A stretch of DNA of 16,382 nucleotides from an uncultured Collinsella sp. (GTDB lineage: Bacteria; Actinomycetota; Coriobacteriia; Coriobacteriales; Coriobacteriaceae). Below the pieces are notes generated by a model. It saw nothing but the letters and a program-made list of their open reading frames with translations, was not told where the DNA came from and made no database searches. Shown piece by piece: positions 1 through 5,492 of this stretch (position 1 is its first letter; the number at the start of each line of letters is the position of its first letter). The stretch is taken from the NCBI GenBank assembly GCA_902470345.1, contig CABRGB010000042.1, positions 1 to 16,382 of the forward strand, in the 5' to 3' direction. Made by a program: the position numbers and the translations under genes.

Positions 1-231
1 ACGGTGCCCGAGGCCGAGATCGTGGCCGCGATTCGACGCCGCCCGGGCGCGGTTTCGGCCGAAGGCGTCAAACGCCGCTGCCGCGCGGGTATGGGCCGCT
101 GCCAGAGCGGCTTTTGCCAGAGCCGCGTGGTGGCAATCCTAGCGCGCGAGCTGGGCTGCGACCCCAGCGAGGTGCTGTTGGAGGATACTGGCTCGTGGCT
201 CGTTGAGGGACCTTTGAAGGGGGTGCGCTAA
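1..231 (+). CDS. glpA: GlpA-like glycerol-3-phosphate dehydrogenase, C-terminal fragment (BFD-type [2Fe-2S] domain)
   Basis: Partial gene: the reading frame is open from base 1 and ends at TAA 229-231, so only the last 76 codons are present. The fragment carries CRAGMGRCQSGFC, the second half of the BFD-like [2Fe-2S]-binding domain that closes many FAD-dependent glycerol-3-phosphate dehydrogenases of the GlpA type; the first pair of cysteines would lie just before the window. Known role of the family: oxidation of sn-glycerol-3-phosphate to dihydroxyacetone phosphate, passing electrons from FAD to partner subunits. The next gene begins one base after the stop, so the two are very likely co-transcribed and translationally coupled. 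The identity rests on this domain plus the neighbouring FAD oxidoreductase and DUF1667 genes; another BFD-tailed oxidoreductase is possible. Confidence 0.82.
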   Translation, partial: TVPEAEIVAAIRRRPGAVSAEGVKRRCRAGMGRCQSGFCQSRVVAILARELGCDPSEVLLEDTGSWLVEGPLKGVR

Positions 232-232
232 G

Positions 233-1579
233 ATGGCGGAATTCAAATCGAGCACGATTGATAGCGATGCCGTTGAGGCAGTGCCAACACAGGTGTTCGA
301 CGTGGTCGTCATAGGCGGCGGACCTGCCGGCATGGCGGCCGCGCTTGCCGCACATAAGGCCGGCGCCCACGTCGCCATCGTGGAGCGCGAGCAGCATCTG
401 GGCGGAATCCTCCGCCAGTGCATCCACCCCGGTTTTGGCCTTTCGCACTTTAAGCAGGAGCTCACCGGTCCCGAGTACGCGCAGCGCTTTATCGACCAGG
501 TGCGCGCGACCGACATTGCGCTGTTCTTGGACAGCATGGTGCTTGGGATTGATTCGGGCGAGTCCACGGAAGACGCCACACTCTACACCGTCACGCTCAT
601 GAATCCCTCCGGTATGCTGCAGCTCACCGGACGCGCGGTCGTCCTTGCCATGGGTTGCCGCGAGCGCACCCGCAGTGAGATCAAGATTCCCGGCAGCCGA
701 CCCGCCGGCGTGTTTACGGCCGGCCTGGCGCAGCGATACATCAATATCGAGAACCTCAAGCCCGGCTCGCGCGCCGTCATTTTGGGCTCGGGTGACATCG
801 GGCTGATCATGGCGCGCCGCTGCACGCTCGAGGGGATTTCGGTCGAGGGCGTGTACGAGCTCATGCCGTACGCCAACGGCCTGCGTCGCAATGTGAAGAA
901 CTGCCTGGACGACTTTGGCATTCCGTTGCACCTGTCCACAACCGTCACACGTGTGATTGGGCACGACCGCGTTGAGGCCGTCGAAGTGAGCCAGGTCGAC
1001 GAGCACCTTGCACCCATTCCGGGAACCGGGCGCATTGTTCCGTGCGACACGCTGCTGCTTTCGGTGGGTCTGATTCCCGAGAACGAGCTTTCGGTTGCCG
1101 CGGGCGTTGAGCTTGACCCGCGCACGCGCGGCGCCGTGGTGGACCAGAACCTGCAGACGGGCGTGCCGGGCATCTTTGCCTGCGGCAACGTGCTGCACGT
1201 ACACGACCTGGCCGACAACGTGACGACCGAGTCCGAGCGTGCCGGTGCGGCTGCGGCGGCATGGGCGTTGGGTGTCGGCGATAGCATGGGCGCCAGCTGC
1301 AAGCTCATGGTCTCCCCCGCCGGCATCGCAGGCTACGCGCTGCCGGGACGAATTACGGCTGTGGTGCTCACCAAACTTAACTTCCGCGTACGCCGACCGG
1401 TCGATGCCGCCCGCGTACGTATCCTGGCAGGCGACGAGGAACTTTTTGCAGGCAAGGTCCGCGCGTTTAAGCCGAGCGTAATGGAGAGTTTCCCGCTACC
1501 GGCGAAAGTCATCCAGCAAGCGCTCGACCTGGGCGCCAACGAGATAGTCCTGTCCGTCCACCCCGTCGAGGAGGCATAA
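233..1579 (+). CDS. FAD/NAD(P)-dependent oxidoreductase of the glpA operon
   Basis: A 448-residue flavoprotein. An N-terminal dinucleotide fold has GGGPAG at residues 28-33 followed by the acidic end of strand 2 (IVERE). A second dinucleotide-binding fold starts at VILGSGDIG (residues 182-190), and PGIFACGNVLHVHD is the C-terminal FAD-contacting segment. The rest, from about residue 355, is a small tail domain. This is the two-domain layout of pyridine-nucleotide oxidoreductases. In Firmicutes and Thermotoga, a relative sits between a GlpA-like protein and a DUF1667 protein and is thought to pass electrons between glycerol-3-phosphate dehydrogenase and NAD. The ATG at 233 follows the upstream TAA by one base, with an AAGG-GGG stretch just before it as ribosome-binding site. 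The substrate role is inferred from the operon; the oxidoreductase class is clear. It takes the place of the GlpB/GlpC subunits of Escherichia coli. Confidence 0.9.
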   Translation: MAEFKSSTIDSDAVEAVPTQVFDVVVIGGGPAGMAAALAAHKAGAHVAIVEREQHLGGILRQCIHPGFGLSHFKQELTGPEYAQRFIDQVRATDIALFLDSMVLGIDSGESTEDATLYTVTLMNPSGMLQLTGRAVVLAMGCRERTRSEIKIPGSRPAGVFTAGLAQRYINIENLKPGSRAVILGSGDIGLIMARRCTLEGISVEGVYELMPYANGLRRNVKNCLDDFGIPLHLSTTVTRVIGHDRVEAVEVSQVDEHLAPIPGTGRIVPCDTLLLSVGLIPENELSVAAGVELDPRTRGAVVDQNLQTGVPGIFACGNVLHVHDLADNVTTESERAGAAAAAWALGVGDSMGASCKLMVSPAGIAGYALPGRITAVVLTKLNFRVRRPVDAARVRILAGDEELFAGKVRAFKPSVMESFPLPAKVIQQALDLGANEIVLSVHPVEEA

Positions 1580-1583
1580 CGTC

Positions 1584-1982
1584 ATGAACACGAATGTGAG
1601 CGAGACGCTGCAGTTCAACTGCACCACCTGCCCCTCCGAGTGCCTCCTAACTGTAGAGGTGGAGCGTGACGCAGACGGCGCCGTGGTAGAGGTGCGCTCC
1701 GTGACCGGCAACAGCTGCCCGCGCGGCGATATCTTCGCGCATCAGGAGCTCACCTGCCCCATGCGCGTGCTCACCACCAGCGTAGCCGTATCCGGCGGCG
1801 ACGAGGCGCTGCTGCCCGTGCGCACGGCCGAAGCCATCCCGCTCGAACTCCACGCCCAGGCCATGGCCCTCATCCGCGGCCTGGTCGTCGACGCCCCCAT
1901 CCGCATGGGTGACGTCGTGCTAGAAAACATCCTCGGCACCAGCATCAACCTCATCGCCAGCATGGACATCGACCCAGCCTAA
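1584..1982 (+). CDS. DUF1667 family cysteine-rich protein
   Basis: A 132-residue protein whose first half carries a CTTCPSEC motif near residue 13 and a later NSCPRG motif, with another Cys in ELTCPMR. This cysteine set is typical of the DUF1667 family, presumed to bind a metal or an iron-sulfur cluster. Family members are found almost always as the last gene after a GlpA-type dehydrogenase and its FAD/NAD partner, exactly as here, so a small electron-transfer or assembly role in that complex is likely but not shown by the sequence. GAGGAGG at 1568-1574, inside the end of the previous gene, lies 9 bases before the ATG and fixes the start. No signal peptide or membrane segment is visible, so it should be cytosolic. 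The gene closes the operon; repeat-rich DNA begins at once behind it. Confidence 0.88.
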   Translation: MNTNVSETLQFNCTTCPSECLLTVEVERDADGAVVEVRSVTGNSCPRGDIFAHQELTCPMRVLTTSVAVSGGDEALLPVRTAEAIPLELHAQAMALIRGLVVDAPIRMGDVVLENILGTSINLIASMDIDPA

Positions 1983-1984
1983 GC

Positions 1985-2018
1985 AGCTCATTTGGGACGG
2001 GACCCTTTTAGCTACCCC
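1985..2018 (+). repeat. GGGACGG/TTTTAGCTAC intergenic motif, copy 1
   Basis: The sequence starts AGCTCATTTGGGACGGGACC and ends TTTTAGCTACCCC. It matches the arms of the large inverted repeat at 12246-12356 with few changes, and a third copy starts at 2313. GGGACGGG (1994-2001) can pair with CCCGTCCC (2028-2035), an 8-bp stem with a 26-base loop right after the glp-type operon. There is no T-run after it, so it is not a typical intrinsic terminator. Confidence 0.6.
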
Positions 2019-2041
2019 GACAACCACCCCGTCCCCACCTC

Positions 2042-2108
2042 AGTTGCGGTGAAATAGTTCCTGATTTCCGCCAAAACCCCGGTATCCAGGAACTATTCCA
2101 CCGCAACT
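2042..2108. repeat. 67-bp inverted repeat, copy 1 (part of composite repeat 2042-2310)
   Basis: Two 22-bp arms (2042-2063 and 2087-2108) are complementary at 21 positions and enclose 23 bases. The arms begin AGTTGCGGTGAAATAG and end CTATTCCACCGCAACT. The single mismatch is A opposite C on this strand but G opposite U in RNA of the other strand. A second copy of identical length lies at 3575-3641 with nearly identical arms and a different loop. Confidence 0.85.
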
Positions 2109-2150
2109 TGCCTTTGCATCGGAATTAAGGCTGATGCCAATTCAGCGCCA

Positions 2151-2310
2151 TTTCAAAACTATGCCGGATTACGGGGCTGATTCGGAGACCCCCATCCATA
2201 CCGGCGATTTTCGATTTTTGATAAGCCCTCTACCTGCGGTTTTAATTTCGCGATTTCTCCCATGGTCAAGTATTACAGGTCGAGCCCCGTAATCCGCCAT
2301 ACTTTTGAAA
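2151..2310 (+). repeat. 160-bp arm-core-arm element, copy 1 (part of composite repeat 2042-2310)
   Basis: Outer arms at 2151-2178 and 2283-2310 are complementary at 26 of 28 positions; the left arm starts TTTCAAAACTATG and the right arm ends CATACTTTTGAAA. Near the middle, 2223-2248 (starting AAGCCCTCTACCTGCGG) matches 3757-3782 at 25 of 26 bases. The outer arms of the other copy (3683-3844) are unrelated in sequence but also self-complementary. No protein-coding frame with a plausible start was seen. Confidence 0.75.
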
Positions 2311-2312
2311 CC

Positions 2313-2410
2313 AGCTCATTTGGGACGGACCTCTTTTAGCTACTTTTGCTGCCCGCCAGGCTGGTCATGCCAAGGAGTGCCCCGAAGTGCCGGCATAAAA
2401 GGAACGTCCC
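2313..2410 (+). repeat. GGGACGG/TTTTAGCTAC motif copy 2 with a distant partner arm, upstream of the peptidase gene
   Basis: AGCTCATTTGGGACGGACC at 2313 and TTTTAGCTAC ending at 2343 repeat the motif seen at 1985 and 12246. GGGACG...TTTTA (2322-2338) is matched by TAAAAGGAACGTCCC (2396-2410), giving an imperfect hairpin of about 89 bases that ends some 50 bases before the peptidase start codon. The remaining bases up to 2461 also hold a short CATGG-GATA-CCATG hairpin at 2422-2435. No confident promoter was recognised. Confidence 0.45.
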
Positions 2411-2461
2411 TAACTGCCGGGCATGGGATACCATGGTGGCAACCTAGCGAAAGGACGATGT

Positions 2462-3550
2462 ATGGCACATGTCGATGACCAGCGTGTGGCGCGCGTGCTC
2501 GATGCGCTCGAGGCTCAGCACCCCGGCGCGCAGCTGCTTGTGAACGACCCGTGGTCGATTTACTATCTGACCGGCTTTTATGCCGATATGTTCGAGCGTT
2601 TTTGTGGCGTGCTGCTCGCGCGCGATGCCGAGCCGGTGATTTTGGTCAACGCCCTGCATCAACTGCCCGAGTACGATAATGCCCGCGTGGCCTACCACAA
2701 CGACACCGACGTCGTGACCGACGCCATCGCACGCGAGGTCAATCCTGCCAAGCCCCTCGGCATCGATACCGTTATGCGCTCCGGCTTTTTGATGCCCCTT
2801 ATGGATCGTCACGCCGCGAGCGAGTTCTTCCCAGGCGACTTTGCCGTCACCGCCGCACGCACACACAAAGACGTCGCAGAGCAGGAGCTCATGCGCGTGT
2901 CCTCGGCCGCCAACGACGCCGTGATGGCCGATGTCATCAAGCTCGTTCACGAGGGCGTGACGGAGCGCGAAATTGCCGACCAGATGCTCGGCCTGTACCG
3001 CAAGCACGACTGCGAGGGCTTTAGCTTTCCACCCATCGTGAGCTTTGGCGCCAACGCCGGGGACCCGCATCACGAGCCCGACGACACCGTACTCAAGCGC
3101 GGCGACGTGGTGCTGTTCGACATTGGCGGACGCCGCCGCAACTACTGCTCGGACATGACGCGCACGTTCTTTTGGGGTGAGCCGGACGAGGAAACGGCGC
3201 GCATCTACGACATCGTGCGCCGCGCCAACGAGGCCGCCGAGGCGCTCATCGCCCCGGGCGTGCGCATGTGCGACCTGGACCGTGCCGCGCGCGACGTGAT
3301 CGAAGACGCAGGCTACGGCAAGTACTTCACGCATCGCCTGGGTCACTCGATCGGTCTGCAAGACCACGAGCCGGGCGATGTCTCGCTTGTCAACGAGCAA
3401 GTCGTAGAGCCTGGCATGACGTTCTCCATCGAGCCGGGCATCTACCTCCCCGGCCGCACCGGCGTCCGTATCGAAGACCTGGCCCTGGTTACCGAGTCCG
3501 GCGTCGAGATTCTCAACGGCTACCCCCACGACCCAGTCCGCCTAGACTAG
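2462..3550 (+). CDS. M24-family Xaa-Pro peptidase (aminopeptidase P / prolidase type)
   Basis: A 362-residue cytosolic metallopeptidase that should cleave the Xaa-Pro bond in short peptides. An N-terminal creatinase-like domain (about residues 1-130) precedes a C-terminal pita-bread domain. All five expected metal ligands are present: D220 and D231 in FDIGG...NYCSDMTRT, H295 in HRLGHSIGL, E324 in FSIEPGIY and E338 in VRIEDL. H291 and H302 match the other conserved active-site histidines. The open frame extends upstream to 2423, but AGGA at 2452-2455 sits 6 bases before the ATG at 2462 and the first 13 codons do not look like this family, so 2462 was chosen. It is a single-gene unit, flanked on both sides by a ~270-bp composite repeat, and faces folC convergently. 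Dipeptidase (PepQ) and aminopeptidase (PepP) activity cannot be told apart here. Confidence 0.92.
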   Translation: MAHVDDQRVARVLDALEAQHPGAQLLVNDPWSIYYLTGFYADMFERFCGVLLARDAEPVILVNALHQLPEYDNARVAYHNDTDVVTDAIAREVNPAKPLGIDTVMRSGFLMPLMDRHAASEFFPGDFAVTAARTHKDVAEQELMRVSSAANDAVMADVIKLVHEGVTEREIADQMLGLYRKHDCEGFSFPPIVSFGANAGDPHHEPDDTVLKRGDVVLFDIGGRRRNYCSDMTRTFFWGEPDEETARIYDIVRRANEAAEALIAPGVRMCDLDRAARDVIEDAGYGKYFTHRLGHSIGLQDHEPGDVSLVNEQVVEPGMTFSIEPGIYLPGRTGVRIEDLALVTESGVEILNGYPHDPVRLD

Positions 3551-3574
3551 CCCCTTCCCAATAGCCCTTTAATA

Positions 3575-3641
3575 AGTTGCGGTGGAATAGTTCCCAGATT
3601 GGCCCACAGAGACATAATCCAGGAACTATTTCACCGCAACT
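3575..3641. repeat. 67-bp inverted repeat, copy 2 (part of composite repeat 3575-3844)
   Basis: It starts 24 bases after the peptidase stop codon. Arms 3575-3594 and 3622-3641 are complementary at 19 of 20 positions, and the one mismatch is G opposite T, a G-U wobble in a plus-strand RNA. The length equals copy 1 exactly. The arms are nearly identical to copy 1 while the loop differs. Read on the opposite strand, the arms match copy 1 including the mismatched base. Confidence 0.85.
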
Positions 3642-3682
3642 GCCATGGGGCCAAGTCGACCAATTTGACAGTCTAGAGATGC

Positions 3683-3844
3683 GCCACGAAAACGGGCTAT
3701 CTACTACGTTTAACCCGCATGGGTCGACCATGCGGGTATTTTTTTTGAAAATCGGCAAGCCTTCTACCTGCGGTTTTAATTTTTCATTTTTCGGCGTGGT
3801 CCAGGGCAGTCGATTAAACGAGGTAGATGGGCCCATTTCGTGGC
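3683..3844 (+). repeat. 162-bp arm-core-arm element, copy 2 (part of composite repeat 3575-3844)
   Basis: Outer arms 3683-3713 (starting GCCACGAAAACGGGC) and 3814-3844 (ending CCCATTTCGTGGC) are complementary at 25 of 31 positions. The central 3757-3782 stretch matches copy 1 (2223-2248) at 25 of 26 bases, at nearly the same offset from the arms. Beyond the core, GTGGTC and GTCGA are also roughly shared with copy 1. A strong terminator hairpin occupies the left interior. The element ends 31 bases before the folC stop codon. Confidence 0.72.
3713..3746 (+). terminator. Intrinsic terminator downstream of the peptidase gene
   Basis: ACCCGCATGG (3713-3722) and CCATGCGGGT (3728-3737) form a perfect 10-bp stem with a 5-base loop, followed by A and eight Ts (3739-3746). 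The T-run makes it a plus-strand terminator; no T-run follows on the minus strand. It lies 162 bases after the peptidase stop and inside the repeat element, so any transcript of that element would end here or be interrupted by it. Confidence 0.85.
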
Positions 3845-3875
3845 AATCAGGCCAACTAGCTGCCCCGTGAGCGGC

Positions 3876-5219
3876 TTAGCGCAGCAGGCCGGCTACTTCG
3901 CCGGCTAGGGTGATGGTGCCGGCGGCTACGAAGGGCACGCCCGCGGCATCGAAGGCTGCGAGGGCCTCGGATACGCTGGGGTATACGCCCGCAAGCTTGT
4001 CCGCGTCCACCAGGGCAGCGAGCCCCTCTGCCGGCAGGGCGCGGTCGGAATCGGTCTGCGTCACGGCCACGCGTGGGAAAGCCGGAACAAGCACGTCGAC
4101 GATGCCCGCCACGTCCTTGTCTGCCAGCGCGGCACACAGCAGCGTGGGGCGATTCTCCACGCACGGGTCGATCTCGTCCAGCGCGCTCACAAAGTTCTCG
4201 CAGCTCTGAGGGTTATGGCAGGCATCGATGAGCTTAAGCGGATCGGTTCCCAGCACGTCAAAACGACCCGGCGTGCGGCAACCCATAAGCGAAGCGTCGA
4301 GCGCATCGTGGTCGAGCTCGCGGCCCAAATAACCCTCGCAAAGCATAATCGCGCACGCAGCATTCTGCGGCTGATACGCCGGCTTGACCATGCTCGACGT
4401 ATAAATCGCGCGCGGCGTGGTGCAGCTGAACTCAACTGTATCGCCCACATGCGCCGGCACCTTAGTCGTGGCGTGGCTCACCACGAGCGGCACGATGCCG
4501 CACGCGCGGCAACGGGCATCCATCACGCGCTGAACGCTCGCCTCGTGCGTGCCCTCGCCCAAAACAACCAAGCGCCCGGGTTTAATGACCGCGGCCTTCT
4601 CCCCCGCAATGGCCTCGAGCGTATCGCCCAGGATGCGCGTGTGGTCGAGCCCGATGCCGGTGATGGCAACGGCGACGGGATCGGTCGCACTCGTGGCGTC
4701 CCAACGGCCGCCCATACCGACCTCGAGCACGGCAACGTCCACCGCAGCCTCGGCAAACACCACCAGTGCGGCAGCCGTCAGCAGGTCAAACGGTGTGATG
4801 GTATAGGCGCGCTCCCCCGCCGCCACACGACGAGCATTCACGAGATGCCCCGCCTCGACGGCGGCAGAAACGCCACGGGCAAACGCCTCATCGCTCACGA
4901 CGCGCCCATCGACCTCCATGCGCTCGGGATAGCGCACCAACTGCGGCGACGTATACAGTGCGGTCTTTAACCCCTCACCACGAAGGATGGCAGCCGAAAA
5001 ACGCGAGGTCGAAGTCTTGCCATTGGTACCGGCAACCTGAATGCAATCGAAATACTCGTCCGGACGTCCCAGCTCATCAAGCATATCGACAACCGTCTCA
5101 AGCAGAGGCCCAGCATCCCCAGAAATCCGCCCCGTATCAGCAGCCAGCCCAACAGCCTCATCAAACGAAAGCAACTCAAACGAGAAAGGAACGCTATACA
5201 AGCCAGAACGCTTAGGCAT
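3876..5219 (-). CDS. folC: Folylpolyglutamate synthase / dihydrofolate synthase (Mur-ligase family)
   Basis: A 447-residue cytosolic ATP-dependent ligase that adds glutamate to folates and, in bifunctional members, to dihydropteroate. The P-loop GTNGKTST is at residues 64-71. LEVGMGGRWDATSA is the conserved magnesium/substrate region, DHTRILGDTLEAIAGEK is the FolC signature, and DACHNPQS stands for the usual DGAHNP near the C-terminal domain. The start at 5219 (MPKRSGLYS) was chosen because GGAG lies 9 bases upstream; the open frame runs 19 codons further, with no family-like sequence. One oddity: the usual TSPHL motif reads TSPQL here. It lies downstream of valS on the same strand across a 273-bp gap holding a 116-bp inverted-repeat element and a possible attenuator. 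Which of the two activities dominates cannot be read from the sequence. Confidence 0.93.
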   Translation of the reverse strand: MPKRSGLYSVPFSFELLSFDEAVGLAADTGRISGDAGPLLETVVDMLDELGRPDEYFDCIQVAGTNGKTSTSRFSAAILRGEGLKTALYTSPQLVRYPERMEVDGRVVSDEAFARGVSAAVEAGHLVNARRVAAGERAYTITPFDLLTAAALVVFAEAAVDVAVLEVGMGGRWDATSATDPVAVAITGIGLDHTRILGDTLEAIAGEKAAVIKPGRLVVLGEGTHEASVQRVMDARCRACGIVPLVVSHATTKVPAHVGDTVEFSCTTPRAIYTSSMVKPAYQPQNAACAIMLCEGYLGRELDHDALDASLMGCRTPGRFDVLGTDPLKLIDACHNPQSCENFVSALDEIDPCVENRPTLLCAALADKDVAGIVDVLVPAFPRVAVTQTDSDRALPAEGLAALVDADKLAGVYPSVSEALAAFDAAGVPFVAAGTITLAGEVAGLLR

Positions 5220-5240
5220 AACCAAAGTCTCCAATAACAT

Positions 5241-5272
5241 AAAAAGAGGCCCATCAAAACAACGAGCCCCTC
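5241..5272 (-). terminator. Possible attenuator or weak terminator in the folC leader
   Basis: On the minus strand GAGGGGCTC (5272-5264) and GGGCCTC (5252-5246) can form an imperfect hairpin with a bulge, followed directly by five Ts. It lies between the 116-bp repeat and the folC ribosome-binding site, so it could end valS transcripts or reduce folC expression. The stem is short and interrupted, hence the low confidence. Confidence 0.35.
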
Positions 5273-5365
5273 CCATTCAAAATATCAGCCACTACCCGCT
5301 TGCAGCGGAGTCAAGGCATCAGCAATGTGGCCATCACAGGCAGCGGACGCCCCCGTAACCGCTAT

Positions 5366-5481
5366 GGGAGCGGTTTGGGGCTTTGCTCGATACAAGTTCC
5401 GCACGAGCCGAAGGCCACTTAATGTGGCCTTCGTGCGAGCAGGACTGTTCGCAGTAGCGAGCAATACCCCAAACCGCGCCC
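5366..5481 (+). repeat. 116-bp arm-core-arm element, copy A (between valS and folC)
   Basis: Arms 5366-5393 (starting GGGAGCGGTTTGGGG) and 5454-5481 (ending CCCCAAACCGCGCCC) are complementary at 24 of 28 positions. A perfect 10-bp hairpin with loop TTAAT lies in the centre (5409-5433). A 44-base core (5397-5440) matches the reverse complement of 8252-8295 at 41 positions. It begins 11 bases beyond the valS stop codon. The strand given is that of the core, opposite to copy B. Confidence 0.82.
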
Positions 5482-5492
5482 CACAGTCCACC

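Noticed and set aside
2423..2461. Upstream ATG start for the peptidase
   Set aside because: It would add 13 residues unlike the family and lacks a ribosome-binding site, while AGGA precedes the ATG at 2462 at a good distance.
2042..3844. Integron attC sites, because genes are flanked by imperfect hairpins
   Set aside because: No GTTRRRY/RYYYAAC core pair at the ends and no integrase in the window; the conserved and variable parts are not arranged as in attC.
3513..3870. Small open frames on both strands over the repeat after the peptidase gene
   Set aside because: They run through the hairpins and the terminator. The conserved core can be read as STCGFNF in one frame of both copies, but in the first copy that frame has a stop (2178-2180) and no start before the core.
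1983..3875. CRISPR array
   Set aside because: Only two copies of each repeat, spaced over 1 kb apart, with no regular spacers and no cas genes.
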